Source of the DNA: Eumeta japonica
Lineage: Eukaryota; Arthropoda; Insecta; Lepidoptera; Psychidae
Reading direction: 5' to 3'
Assembly: GCA_005406025.1 (NCBI GenBank)
Contig: BGZK01000100.1
Span: forward strand, 1-64,000
DNA length: 64,000 nt
The notes beneath the pieces are model-generated. The model ran no database searches. It saw only the letters and a program-made list of their open reading frames with translations, and was not told the DNA's origin. The translations under genes were made by a program, and so were the position numbers. Below, one piece after another: positions 25,723 to 37,845 of this stretch (position 1 is the stretch's first letter; each line of letters starts with the position of its first letter).

Positions 25723-25839
25723 ATGGGAAATTATAATATTTCCACGGAAACTCAAATGACGTCGAACGAAGCTACGTTGACCGAGCTACGGTACGATAAC
25801 TACATTGATCGAGACACACATGAAAAAGTCTTTGTGATT
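25723..25839 (+). CDS. Candidate first coding exon, unknown protein
   Basis: An ATG at 25723 opens 39 codons ending exactly in phase 0 at a strong donor, ATT|GTAAGTTTTT (GT at 25840-25841). The peptide begins MGNYNISTETQ with an N-glycosylation sequon (N5-I-S) and ends RDTHEKVFVI. It is hydrophilic until a hydrophobic turn at its end. That is compatible with the extracellular N-terminus of a membrane protein such as a receptor whose first membrane segment lies in the next exon, but this is inference. The next exon was not found. The context before the ATG (CCC) is not a strong one. Confidence 0.3.
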
Positions 25840-26394
25840 GTAAGTTTTTTTGGCGCTTCCAGTGGGTTTCATTTAAATTTTATGTTTATCCATGATTGTT
25901 TTATGGCCTCGGGGATATAAGATCGATATCAATGTCAGACTAAATTTCTACACAAACCGTGCCATCGACAAAACTATACTTGTAAAATACTGTAATAATT
26001 CTATATTAACTTGCTATATTAATACATTATATCAAAAATGAGATTTATCAATCACAATATTCATTATCATCGATTGTATATAACAAATTCAATCAGTCAG
26101 GTATCAGTTGGAACGACAATGAAGTCTCAACCCCTTGGGAGATTTCATATCGGCAATAGATTGGTGCATATCAATGAAACCGATTTCTTGTCGCTGTAAA
26201 GGCAAATGAAGTGTGAACACAACTAGTACGAGTAAGACACCCATCATGCTTCCTATAACTGCTCTACCAGATGTCGCGGTAGAGCCATACTGTGACCAAC
26301 TTAGCTGCAGCAAAAAAATAATCCAGCTGGACCGGTGAAATACCGTACTCTCATAGAATACGCACGGGAATTATCTACTTTAACTGTTGTCTTT

Positions 26395-26590
26395 CTACCA
26401 GCGAGTGAGAGTTCCGGTGACCCACTCCCTTCTCACCCTCTCCATCAATCTAATAGATGTCCTATTTCGCCTGGCCGGCAACGCACTCGTCTCCTCTAGG
26501 GTTGTGAACGTCCATGGGTAGCAGTGATCATCTACTTCTGATGGTTCGCCTGCTCGTTTGCCTATCGAATATAGTATAGAAAGTACCTTA
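26395..26590 (+). mobile_element. LINE (jockey-type) 3' tail
   Basis: CCGGCAACGCACTCG, then GTGAACGTCCATGGGTAGCA, GTGATCATC and GCCTGCTCGTTTGCC form the stereotyped 3' end of lepidopteran jockey-like LINEs. A related tail closes the RT fragment at 43050-43985, and another lies at 51320-51625. It is 5'-truncated, as is usual for LINE copies. The 139-residue minus ORF overlapping it is a shadow. Confidence 0.7.
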
Positions 26591-26870
26591 ACCTTAAAAG
26601 ATACTCTATCAGCGTGGTCGGATAGGATGCCGTACGTCGTACGGGCACAAAACCACTCGCTAACCGCTGCCGCCTCTAAGCGCGGACCGACCGCGACCTT
26701 TACGGCCGGCCGTCGACCCGCGTATCGGAGGCCGTTCCACATGCCGGTATCGATTGTTCGATTACAAAACGTGTTAGCTGTCGTACGTTCATTTCTAAAC
26801 GACAGATTAAGCATCTCGCTAAGGAGGAACGTGTGGCTATATACGATAATTGTTATAATTATGTAATTCG
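26591..26870. other. CpG-rich island
   Basis: Many CG dinucleotides and several GC-rich phrases (for example GCGCGGACCGACCGCGACC) occur in an AT-rich setting. Both strands stay open for about 100 codons, which is expected in such composition and is not itself evidence of coding. It could be a promoter, an exon or part of a repeat. I see no motif to decide. Confidence 0.3.
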
Positions 26871-27264
26871 TTGAGTCCCATTATGTGTATTAATGTTCAT
26901 TAATAAAATGAAAACACATTTTAATGTTAATTAATAAGAAGTATATACAGTTAATATTTTACTCTATGTACTGCAGGTATAGTATAGGCAATCAATCAAG
27001 TTGAAATAATAGTTACCGATGCATACACATATGCATATACAAAAATGAATATTTGTATATGCGAGATCGCTAAATTTCAACACCGTTTGACGGATCATCG
27101 CCAGACTTAGCACATCTAAGTGGTTTTTTCATGAAAAAAGTTTTTATGCAAACATTTTTAGTATTTGTCTTCGATTTCCTCAGCGTATTTTTACTATTGA
27201 ACCGAACTAATTAACTTATTCTAAAAATTCTTCATATTAGAATATACACATATATTTTATTGCT

Positions 27265-27556
27265 TCGTACAAACCGGAATCGCGACCTGTAGCGTTATCT
27301 GAATTAAAAACGGGACGGGGAGCAGAATAGAGACCGAGAGTGGGATCAAGATTTAAAAAGGAATCGAGAACAAAATTGAATGTGGGACCAAGGCTAGAAT
27401 TAAGAACATGAACAATATCGACACCTGGAACAGCATCGGAATCAGAAACGAATCGTAAACGAGCCTGGGATTGGCAGCGAGATCAATCAATAAAAAATAT
27501 GTAGGAATACATTCTGTGTCCACGCGGGCGAAGGCGTGGGGGAAAGCTAGTTTAAT
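27265..27556 (-). repeat. GATTCC-array family, complete inverted copy
   Basis: A long array of reverse units (GGGACGGGGAGCAGAATAGA, GGAATCGAGAAC, GCATCGGAATCAG) leads to ATTCTGTGTCCACGCGGGCG and ends GGGGGAAAGCTAG. This is the clearest copy and defines both head and array. 26871-27264 contains nothing recognisable. Confidence 0.8.
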
Positions 27557-28599
27557 ATATTGACGGTTGATGCTCTAAATTTGGATTCCATAAACTTTTG
27601 ATCCTCGATTCGGGAAAACTAGATTTAGCATAACCATACTTTGGAGAGCTGTTTATTTAGAAAAGTCAAATTTATTAACCATCATACGGTGCCTCATCTT
27701 CGGTCAGTAATCCTACTGAAGTAAATTATTGACACGGCCAATGGGGGCGCTATTGTGTGTAAGATTATATTTATTCATGCTTCGTCTATTCTCTGCTAGC
27801 ATAATCCAACCAATATAATGATCTTCATGCTGCTTGCTTGGTCCATTCAATCTTTCCGAGTGAATACAGTTCTGTCATTTTCTTTCTGCAGTTGCATATC
27901 GTATAATTTCTGCATGTAGTATGTGATGCTCTTGGTGTTTGTGCATTAAGTGCATACATGTACTGGCAAGTTCATAAGATTTTTACTGAATAGCATAATG
28001 TCTTTCAGTAGTTTTAAAGTTTTCCTAGCTAAATAATATGTTTGCAAGATTTTAACATAAATTTTATGAAATCAAAAATTTTAATGTTATAAAACTACGA
28101 ATAAATGAAAGAATATTATTTGAAGGCAAAACTGTCGTAAACAAAGAACAATATAACGAGATGAAAGTCTGAAAGACCTTTAAAACTTTGCCTTGACTGA
28201 GAATGTAAGCGAAAAGTCGCCAAGGACTCACGCACCGAGAGTTTCGTACTTGGCATTAGGTAAATGTGTATATAACTACATAAAGCACTTTTTAACTTAC
28301 AATTTGAGCATTTGAAACTTTTTTTTTTGTTACGTGCTTGTTTGTTTTTTATCAAGTTTTCGTATTTTTATTCTTTGCCATTAATTATGCCAACATGATA
28401 TTCTATCTGCAAAAATGTCAATCAACTTCAATTCCTTTACCAATACACTTATTTGATTAAAAAAAAATTATGTTTGTTTTGAGTCTAGGTGTTTCTATGT
28501 ATTATATGTATATATTTACAACAAAAAAATAATTATAAGTCATATATGTATTTATATTCATACATGTACATTAATTATAAATCATATATGTATTATATT
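27557..28599. other. AT-rich stretch with a family A/B fragment
   Basis: 28195-28260 (GTCGCCAAGGACTCACGCAC, then CGAGAGTTTCGTAC) is an eroded plus-strand start of the main dispersed repeat family. The rest has no recognisable gene or repeat end. Confidence 0.45.
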
Positions 28600-28700
28600 A
28601 ACTATCTGGTACCCATAGTCCAAGCCTCGTTGCTTAATTTGGGACCAGATGGTGATGTATCTGTGTTCGAAGATATCATTATTATTATAAACCCTTTACC
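28600..28700 (+). repeat. LINE tail of GGTACCCATAGT type
   Basis: CTGGTACCCATAGTCCAAGC and GTTGCTTAATTTGGGACC followed by an ATTATTATT run resemble a frequent lepidopteran LINE 3' end with a trinucleotide tail. The 111-residue ORF overlapping it is not coding. Confidence 0.5.
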
Positions 28701-30290
28701 GTTTGTAAAATGGAGAAGAATTTTTGACGGGGGCCTACGAGTTCCGATGTGTTCAGGTTCATATGGAAATAAACACATCGCATCTCGTAAACCTAATCAT
28801 TTTCTATTTGTTAAGTCTATATAGGCAATAGAGCTTTCAAAATCGTGCCCCATTTCATCTTTTTTTTTTATAACACGAAAGAGCATGCGAGCGACCAGAA
28901 AATAGGTGGTCTCTGCCGTCCATACACACACACAACCATAGAAGAGTCGGCGTCCTCTTGGGTAGGAATAAAATATGTGATGTAAGGAATGTACCAATGA
29001 AAGGTGAAGTGGAGTGATGTAGGGGCGAGTGGGCAGCTGTTAGCATTAGCAACAGCGGCAGGTGCCCCCTAATATCCGCATTTTGTACGACCGACTCAGC
29101 AAATTTTCATGCTACAGTCAAGTTGATTAAAGCATGGTTCCACCACTATGTATTATGTAACATATATGCCTCGTACCCTCACTTTACTTTCGTAATATTA
29201 TAGTCCTATCAAACTTTATTCTTCTAATAGATGTGATGGTGGACCCGAATTTATCTGATTGCGCGACGCGCTGGCGGTACAAAGCCATTATTTTTTTAAT
29301 TCATCGCCCAGTTTGATCCCGAGTGGGCACAGAGCGTTCATGGGAACATAAATTTCCAGACGACGGGTTGTAAATTATAAACGTTAGAGGGTCGTGACGT
29401 ATGGGAGCGCGTGATGAAATTGCGAAAGCTCCTCGCTTTTCAGACGTAAAAAGATACTAAGTGCACCTCGAAAAAAATAACGTCGTAACTAAAAATCATA
29501 TTCTATGCAGATAGTGGATTCCCCTTCGAGGATTAGATCCCGTATCCGATATTCTCTGATTTCTTCTTTTTTCTCTTTTCCCCTTGACGCTCCTATATCT
29601 CATACAACAAATAAGACGATTATTTTATAACCTGTTTTACTAAATATTTCCGAATTCCGTTACAAAATAAATTTAATTAATTTTGACGATACCAATAAAT
29701 TAATAATTAAGAATATTTATCTTTTTCAGCATTGCCACTTCAATGTTTTCTTGTCTGTCTGGCCGTACAGTTCTCAGAACGTAGAATACTTTGGGGACAG
29801 TTATAATTATGTATGTTGAATTATGGGAAATCAGAATAAAGACAAAATATCATGAATTGGGATAACAAAATAAAATAACATAATTATTGCAACACCGATT
29901 AGAATTTAGTGATTGTGGTTATATTTTTTAATTAATTCTCGAAATAGTAAATATATTTTATATCATAAGTAGGCGATAATTAGTTGTATTCAAGAAAAGT
30001 TTATGATGTATACATACGATATATGTATTTTTTTTAACAGAGACAACTATTGAATAACTAGTTGTATGAAGTCTATATTATTACATTGTTTCGCTTTAAT
30101 AAACGGAGGCGATTATAAAAATCGTAAATATGAAATTACATTCTGTGGTATTAAATTAAATGAAGTTCAAGCTACGGCAGTACAATTTTACTGCGATAAC
30201 TCAAATCAAATCAGATTCGATTCATGTTAATTTTATATTTTATCCCATCGTAATAATAAATGTTATCAGATCTGAAACTAAACTGCTATT
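28701..30290. other. Mixed stretch with a GC-richer island
   Basis: 29220-29470 is GC-richer and lacks repeat signatures (for example GCGCGACGCGCTGGCGG). Elsewhere the sequence is AT-rich. No exon with supported borders was found. Confidence 0.35.
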
Positions 30291-30479
30291 TCCAATCGTA
30301 TAACGCTTCTAGTTTTGATCTCGGCTCCCACACCATTCCGATTTCAATCTCAACTGATTGACTGTGCTCTTGTTCGAAATTGCGATCTCAAACCCGTTAT
30401 AAATATCGATTCAAATTAAATCTATGAGTACGATTCATCGGTGTTTTAATTTAATACCTTTATTTTGTTAAACTGGGCG

Positions 30480-30910
30480 CACGATCAATGGAGACTCTTC
30501 CGACGCCCGCGAAGCCTCCCACCTCACAGTAAATGTTCATCGCCGCCCATGAGCGTCCACGACATTCGCATTATCCGTATGCAAAAAAGGGATGCTTTGT
30601 TTTTCACTTGAAAGTCCTAATGTCGTCTTCGTTCGGAAACACCGTCGATGGAAGTTCATCCAGAAACTTCGACGTGCGGGACAGAAAGTTGCGCATAAGC
30701 AGCCGCCGTAATGGACGATTTATCGTCGACGCGATATACGCGAGATTCGAGTGCGCGACGTGTGCGGCGCGGTGGTGTAACTCGGCAGTCGGTGTTATAT
30801 GAGATAATTTCTCAGTGTATTTTCCTCGCTGCACACTATAGAATACGCCGACAGCTTTAACGTGTTTTCGCAAAGCTGAAAAATCCAGTGAACCAGAAAT
30901 CACAAAATTA
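30480..30910. other. CpG-rich island
   Basis: A CG-dense segment, open on both strands (89 codons plus, 99 codons minus), with no motif in either translation. It follows an eroded GATTCC-array fragment at 30300-30375. Promoter, exon or conserved non-coding element are all possible. Confidence 0.3.
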
Positions 30911-32940
30911 CGAGGGACCGCCTCCAGTCGGGAGTAAGGAGTTGATATTGAATGTTCCAGCTCGGGGATGAAAACTGTATTCTATATGCGATATAGAGCC
31001 AAAGATGGTGTATCAAATTAAAGCATTTATACCCTTATCAATACGGAGAATCAGTACGAAGTGTCTTTTGTATGTCATTAACATAACAATAAATGTTAGT
31101 TATTTGTAACTCATATAATAGACATTGTCAAATTAAAACAGTATTTGCATTAAATATTTAAAACATTAAGCTAAACAACCACATTTTCTTTTATAAGACT
31201 ACTTGCTGTTAATATACAGTGTATATTAAAATTAAAAAAGAAAATGTATTTGTTTAGATTAATGTTTTAAATGCTTAATTTTATTGAGATGTACCTAATA
31301 TTTAAGAAACATTAAACACATTGGACCAAAAATTGAGTAACTTAGCTGAAAATCGTTTAATTTATAGTCCTATCAATTTAATTGTAAATAATAGAAATAC
31401 AATTAATTAAAAATAATTGATTTTATATTAGAAAAAAACCGCACCAAGTCTGACCTGGTTCAAAGTTCCCATTGTACTACCAGCATTCCAGAGTTGGTTA
31501 GCGATAGATAGTTTGGGATAGATAAAACCCAGAACAAAGGTCGCCTTTTATTATAAAACTTTTGAAAAATATATTACGTAATGAAATAATGTGTTCATTG
31601 TGTAGTATATCGGTTTATTTCATTGTTATTTGATGCTCAACCAGACCAGTAAAATAAAAAAAAACGTGTATTTTTATTTTAAGTAAAAAGTCACATAAAA
31701 ATGTACACACGTGCAATGGAAGCTTCTTTGTAGAGCACTTAGAGAGAAAGAACTGAATCAATCTGAAGAGTCTCAATCAATATATCTAAAGAGATACAAG
31801 GAAATTCCTTTTACTGACTATGAAATTTGCTAAAACACACACACACACACACACACACACAATCGCACGCACTCAGACACACGCACTCACACATAGCTAC
31901 ACATTAATTCTGTTTCTTGTCATAAAATTGTATATTCTCGCCACAGATTTTAATTCAAGGAACAACAAAACATTATTTGAGAATTGTTAAAAAAGAAAGT
32001 CTTTTCCAAATATTTGTTCTCATAATAAATAATTAATCTCTACCCTGATATATGTCGGAAACTTAAGAATCGTACTTCGTCCAATGAATATTGTCCTGCT
32101 AATACCGAGGGCTAATCCACTACTTTCGACATTTTTATGTCATATTTAATTTACTCTAACCGAAGACGTTTTGTACTTTTTACATAAAGATACATCTATG
32201 AACTTATATAATAAAGAAATAATTTTTCTAGAATAATGTAAAATATATTTTGATATCGGGTTGTTAGTAGATTATACTGCTTCATAAGAATCACCCTTTT
32301 CTATAAACCTACTATAAAAAGAATAGTCTACAATAATAAGAATAAATATTTTTTTATACATTCATCTTTTACATGAATAAAAACTAAAAGGAGCTAACTT
32401 ATTAGGAAAAATGTTCAAATTGACATTGTGTAGACTTTTAACTGTAACATCTTATAACAAAAAAAAAAATATTTAAATTTTATTTTTACCGATAAAACTT
32501 TAACCGAAAATAAATACTTATATCGTTTTCAGAATGAATGAAATTTTATGTTTGTGTACTTTTATAAAGTGTATGTCCGAAAATTTACTGGTTAATAGCA
32601 AAATACCATTCTCATAAAGTGTTTCGAATCAGCGTTGTGTTCTGAAGCTTCAAGCTCCTTTCAAGTTATTATATAATTTTTAAAGAATTTTAGACATTTT
32701 ATTATACTTTCACTAATACGCAATAAAAGGTTATGGATTTCTAATAAGCTCGGTACAACCATTCCAATGAGCACGCGATCACAAACAAAGGCCAACTAAG
32801 GCAGAAATTATTATTTATGAAATTATGAAATACATTCCAGTTAAAAAAAAAATATTACGTAAATCAAGGAAACTATACGACAGACAAAACATATATTTAT
32901 ATCTAAACGAGCACAGTTCTATTTTAAATTCTGAAAATAT
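30911..32940. other. AT-rich stretch with a CA microsatellite
   Basis: It holds a pure (AC)n run at 31835-31861 followed by imperfect units, and a weak family A/B start near 31436. No gene was recognised. Confidence 0.5.
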
Positions 32941-33009
32941 TTATTTTATATTTTGACTACACAAAATCGTTAGCATTCTCCTCGCATAATATTTGTCCAT
33001 CCACGAGGT

Positions 33010-33204
33010 TTCTCAGTGTAAGATATAGATATAGGCAATAAAATTGGAAGACGTCTCCAGGGCGCAGCCGGTATGTCGGCGTGGATGGAGCCCGCGGCGG
33101 CGCCGGGCGGCGCGCAGTACCGCAGTCGGGGGCGCGGGGGCAGTCTGCGGCCGCCCGCCTACAACATGTGACGTATGTGTCGGGCGGTTTCTCAAGTTGT
33201 CGGC
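33010..33204 (+). promoter_or_regulatory. CpG-rich promoter and 5' leader with an upstream ORF
   Basis: An arthropod-type initiator TCAGT occurs at 33013-33017. It is followed by a sharply GC-rich leader (33060-33160) that stands out from AT-rich flanks. Within it an upstream ATG at 33073 opens a 32-codon frame ending at TGA 33169-33171, before the main ATG at 33205. If the leader is as proposed, this upstream ORF could dampen translation of the main frame. No TATA box or clear downstream element was seen. Confidence 0.4.
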
Positions 33205-33262
33205 ATGGCGACGTACGCTCGCTTACTTCAAGCTTGTTTTGCTGCCTTTTTGGCCGTGGTCG
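33205..33262 (+). CDS. First coding exon, signal peptide of unknown secreted or membrane protein
   Basis: The ATG at 33205 has a favourable context (G at +4) and opens MATYARLLQACFAAFLAVVG, with the last codon split. The peptide has a short charged start and a hydrophobic core ending in small residues, as a signal peptide does. It ends at TCG|GTGAGT, a near-ideal donor (GT at 33263-33264), in phase 1. The GC-rich leader upstream fits a first exon. I cannot name the protein from so short a piece. Confidence 0.5.
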
Positions 33263-35978
33263 GTGAGTACGTGACGAAGGAAATATTGTGTTCATTGTTA
33301 AGTCTTGTGATGTTGTCCGGCAGACGATTTCGTTCGATTTAAAATACTCTAAAGTCTAAAGTGTTTTGGTGCTATAAATTATTTAATTTAGCAAATCTGG
33401 CTAACTAGTTTGCATTATACGATTGACGTATTTACTTAGGCATCTACGCTTTTGCATGTAGTTTATATTATTAAAAAAGAGAAACAATTTTAGCAATAAC
33501 TTTCCGTATTTTATCATTAAATTACATGGAATTAAGAACAGATTATTTATAAATCGAAAACCATATTTTAAAGTTCTTCTCAAGTGCTTAGAATGATTTA
33601 TAATCTAACTACTGGTAATTAAAATCGTGGAAAATATCCAAAAATGGAAACGATACGAAGAATAAACTAAAAAATATTTTGTAGTATAAACATGGTTATG
33701 GTTCTGCCTGATTTATTTAAAATATCGTTAAAGCTTTGATTTTTTTTTATCTTATCCTCTAGAATTAAATATTACATTTATTAGGTTACATTCTCTATTT
33801 ACTGCTATTATTTAACAGAAATCGTATATGTGTGTAGCAATAAATAGATCTGATTATGTCGTATAAATATTAATTGGCTCTTAGCTCGGCGAGATTTCGT
33901 TTCACCTTGTTAAGGAATGCTTCAAAGTTATTTTTAGATCCGCGAGGGTTGGTAATTGAGTTAAATATGTAGGTTTTCATAGTTGTTAATATTGTTTTTT
34001 TTTTTTTACATAGATCTACTTAACATAGAAAATATTGAATTTCTTGAACTAGTAACCTTATTTTGTTTTCCTTCCGAGTTTTCCATAAAAACTTGCAACG
34101 CCATTAACTTTAAGAATTTGCAGGACAGAAAGGAAAAAAAACCTTCTGAAATTAATCGCTACCTTATCAAGTTTTACTAGTTTCCCAATATTAGAAAATT
34201 ATCTCAAAATTCTTGTTATCATCTACAATTACACACTTTTTACTAATTTCATTCGTTTTTTGTACGGTTTCGAAATTATGATTTTTCCATATGTATGTAT
34301 TTTTATAATAAATATTTTGTTGTGACTTGTCAAAATTTTTTATTGGGTCGTGCCACCTATTCAGAGTAAGCGCAAACTTTTTTGCCCCGTATATGGTATA
34401 AAATCCTTAGCTAGATTATACTTTCATTTACAGAGCATTTTTTGTCAATTGACATATTAGTTTTTTAAAATTTTTCTGCTCACGATTGGTGTGTGCCGTG
34501 ACGTGAAACAACATGACGCCGGGGTCACCGACCGTGCATTTTTATTTTCAAATATGTCATATTATGTAATGACGGGTTACACTGGAAATTGGAATTACCG
34601 AAATAATCATAAAAAAGATATGCCTCCATCCGGCCAGTACTAAGCTATTGAATTGAAACCGTTTTACATAATGGAATCAACTATTTAAGGTTGGTATTAA
34701 ATATACTAAATAAAACAATGCTTTCTGTTAAAAATATTTTTAATTATAACTATAAAAAAAACGAAATACGCATATAAGTATGAAACATTATCTAAGTAAC
34801 TTCTTGTCCTAATTTACAACTCCGAATATTAATAATTATGTACTATTGATTCTTATCAAATGACATTTTTATATCATAAAAGAAAGGAAAGAGTAAAAAG
34901 TATGTTGCCATTAAATGGTCTAAGTTCTAAGATAATTAATTGAAAAGCTTAGTCAGTGAAAATATTATTTGAATATAATAAATGTAAGAAAAGAAAAGAT
35001 TCAGTTACAATATTAGTTATTTATTTCATTTCGTATTTATTTATTTTTTCATTTCAATAACAAATATATTCATTAATTTCAATATTTCTCATTTCCCGGG
35101 CATCCCATGACGGTCACATGTATTTATTTTTAATTACAAGCTTCAAATTTGTGTTATTATAATTTTAAATAACGTCAATAAAAAAAAAACGCAAAATCTT
35201 GTCTTTGTAACTAATCAAAATTTTAACTTAAAATCATAATTATAAAATAGTTTTATGACAGTTACACCAATGCGCACTTGGACGTATGACAATAGACGTT
35301 ATTTTGGTTGATTTTTAATTTATCAAAACTACCTCGTTTAATATACAAAAAACTATACCAAACGATTCGATTAATAAACTTATCTTCTTCTTCGATCAAT
35401 AAGCCATTCAAACAAATCAATCAAATCAAATCAAATCTTCGATTCGCATGCGATTAATAAACCTTTCACTACTTCGCAAAGCTTTAAAGAAATAATTCCG
35501 AAAAATATCAATCAACCTAGCTCAATCATCCGCCGCCTCTAGTTATTGAAACATTAGTGACGTAACAGGGCCCGGAGTTGTAAACAAGAAGTTTTAAGCG
35601 TTCGCCGGTACGGGCCGCGCCGAGCCCTCGTCCATCAATCCGTCAGCCGCTATTCGTTGCGGTGGGATCAACGTCTCGTTACGTCAAGAAGGGTGTCACT
35701 TTCCCGGGGAAGGGCGCTCTTAGTAGAAGAATATGTATACATATATATGAGTGGTAGTGAGAATTCGTACATAACTCAAATGAGAATTTATGGGCATAAT
35801 TCATGATTTATATGACTAATAGATTTATGCGTCCAAAATGTCTTCGGTTTGCAGCTAAAAATAAATTTTAGCGGATGACTACCGATTCTTGCAGATTTTT
35901 CATTTCATCTACGTGACGTAAATTTATCAAGTTCAGTGATCATAGTGACGTCAGCCCACGTTGCTAATTTCTGTGTAG
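33263..35978 (+). other. Probable first intron of the signal-peptide gene
   Basis: AT-rich non-coding sequence with poly-T tracts. 35550-35720 is a GC-richer, repeat-free island that may be regulatory. No exon with good borders was seen before 35978. Confidence 0.35.
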
Positions 35979-36064
35979 GTGCATACGGATCAACTTCCAA
36001 CACCGTCTGCCGCAGCTCGTCGTCGCCAACTTTGGTGACTTTGGTAGCGCGTATCGTTGAAAAC
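35979..36064 (+). CDS. Possible second exon of the signal-peptide gene
   Basis: The acceptor TTGCTAATTTCTGTGTAG ends at 35978 and includes a branch-like CTAAT. Joined in phase 1 to the exon ending at 33262, the frame continues AYGSTSNTVCRSSSSPTL, then VTLVARIVEN. That gives a plausible signal cleavage region and a lone cysteine. The frame meets TGA at 36068, so the exon would have to end before it; AAC|GTATGA at 36065 is one weak donor. The overlapping GGTAGCGCG ... GGTTCGAGTC is tRNA-like and may point to a SINE instead. Support is modest. Confidence 0.25.
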
Positions 36065-37155
36065 GTATGATGGGTTCGAGTCGGATTTACATGTTCGACA
36101 AAAAGATATTTAACGCATATCTAGATGTGATCTCTTTTTTTTTATATTCAATAGATCATTATTCCCCTGCGTGATTTCAGTTACAGAAGCGACTAGACTA
36201 AGAACCGACAATCGATTGATCAGTCGTACTCTCTCTGAACGCAGAACGATGTTGGGAGTCGTTTCGCTGCATTTCTACCACATCCAACAACGAATCGTTT
36301 TTAATGTTCCAATATATATTATATATACATCTCCAATGGCCGTTGTAGAAACAGAAAACTACCGATCCATAGTACGGTTTCAAATCAAAACAAATACTAC
36401 ATTGAACACAATTTTGTACTTAAAACCCCTGAGTGTACATAAAGTTAATTTTATTTAATTCAAGCGCAAGTCGGTCGATCGTTTGCTACCTTATCGGTAT
36501 TTAAGTTTACAAGGCTCTAAAAATCATGTATTATGAGATTACATAAAAAAATATTATGGTGAAGGGAGTATAGAATTCGAAAAATAAATAGCTCAAAACA
36601 ATTTAGTAAGGTTTAAATTTAGTAAGGATACCTTTGGTAGTTTTTAACTGATGCCCTGACAAAAAAAAAAAACTTGTTTTGATTAACGTAGATCTAGACA
36701 TCTGTATCTCGGAAAAGTTTCGACTATTTTAATTACAACGTTTTTCCTTCTCAGTTTATTTGTATGTTATATTTGTCTTCCCAGGGAAATATTTATTAAA
36801 CTTTTCTTTGTAGCGGCATTTCGTAGGATATTGAGGTACTTGCATTGTTGCTATGTTAATGGATATAATGTCAAGGTACCAATGGACTTAATATAAGGTT
36901 CTTAATAGATGACACTACGTAACATAAATCAAACAGAAAGCACTACATGACGTGACGTAATTAGCAGGTAAATTTTGCGTAATATGTGGTGTATACATAT
37001 TATGTATCTAAATGTTTATTGTTGGAAATGAACACAAATAATTCTTCCTATCGGATGTTGTCATATTCCCACGGCAAACTTGAAAGACGCCTAACAAAAC
37101 TCGTTTGCTCAGATGCTAGTGCAAATAAGGCATCGATAGAACAAAAACCTTGTAT
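36065..37155. other. No supported gene
   Basis: A 95-codon plus ORF (36171-36458) starts just after an acceptor-like TGATTTCAG, but its translation has no motif and its phase does not join the upstream exon cleanly. The rest is AT-rich. Confidence 0.35.
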
Positions 37156-37201
37156 AAATCGCCATCGCACACACAAAAAAAAGTGTGTGTCATAGCGATT
37201 T
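37156..37201. repeat. Imperfect 19-base hairpin with A-rich loop
   Basis: AAATCGCCATCGCACACAC pairs with GTGTGTGTCATAGCGATTT across an eight-base A loop, with three mismatches. It lies 20 bases from a MITE. It is too short for an ordinary insect microRNA precursor. Confidence 0.6.
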
Positions 37202-37220
37202 GTGATAGCCAAAATCCTTA

Positions 37221-37462
37221 GCCCCTTTACACATTGGCATCTTTTAGCGGCGCCACAGCGGTAACGCCGCGAAACGCACTGCTTTTGCTGTGTGAAAAAC
37301 TCGCGACACTGCGGCGCGATTAGCAGCAGGGATGTGCCGGTGCGTAAATCAACGGCGCCGTTGATTTATAGAAATCGCTAAGGTATAAAGGTATAGGTTT
37401 GTACTGACAAGTCGCTACACACGGAAGCGGTGCCGCCACAAGGATCTAACGTGTAAAAGCGC
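37221..37462. mobile_element. PIF/Harbinger-like MITE with TTA target duplication
   Basis: The 242-base element is flanked by TTA at 37218-37220 and 37463-37465. The ends GCCCCTTTACAC and GTGTAAAAGCGC are inverted, and similarity continues inward (TAGCGGCGCCAC against the mirror of GCGGTGCCGCCACAAGG). TTA duplications with terminal inverted repeats are typical of PIF/Harbinger elements. It encodes nothing. The centre holds a perfect 24-base palindrome (37345-37368) around GGCGCC. Confidence 0.75.
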
Positions 37463-37564
37463 TTACACCACTTAAAGCCGTGGCCTGGGAAACGATGAAC
37501 CATAGCACTTCAATAGGACACGCTATTTCTTTGCAAAATCAATTTCACTATTCTAAATTACAAG

Positions 37565-37845
37565 TTACTAGCTTTCCGCCCACAGTTTCGCTTGCAAGGA
37601 CATAGGATGTATTTCTTCATCGTATATTAAATTATTCTTGCTCTCAATTCTAATGTCGTCCCCGCTTTAAATTTTTGTTCCGTGTTCTTGGCTTAGATCC
37701 CGGTCACGTTTTTGATTCTAGTCCCGATCTCACCATTAAATTCAAGCCCGGTCCCGTTCTCAATTTTGATCCCACTATCGATTATGCTCCTTGTACCGCT
37801 TTCAAATTTGATACCGCTACCGGTCACGATTTGATTCATAGGAAT
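37565..37845 (+). repeat. GATTCC-array family copy
   Basis: CTAGCTTTCCGCCCACAGTT starts the head and GACATAGGATGTATTTCTTC follows. The array (GATCCCGGTCACG, CAAGCCCGGTCCC and similar) ends near 37840. The Asp/Pro-rich 65-residue ORF is an array translation. 37846-38380 is AT-rich without features. Confidence 0.75.

Noticed and set aside
26104..26313. Minus ORF of 69 codons with a hydrophobic segment
   Set aside because: No ATG at its start, no splice support, no motif; it adjoins a LINE tail.
26395..26814. Minus ORF of 139 codons
   Set aside because: Half lies on a LINE tail in antisense, half on a CpG-rich segment open on both strands.
36019..36090. tRNA-like boxes (GGTAGCGCG and GGTTCGAGTC)
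   Set aside because: No cloverleaf can be closed; at most a SINE relic, and it overlaps a possible exon.
37156..37201. Possible microRNA precursor
   Set aside because: The stem is only 19 pairs with a homopolymer loop; too short for a standard precursor.
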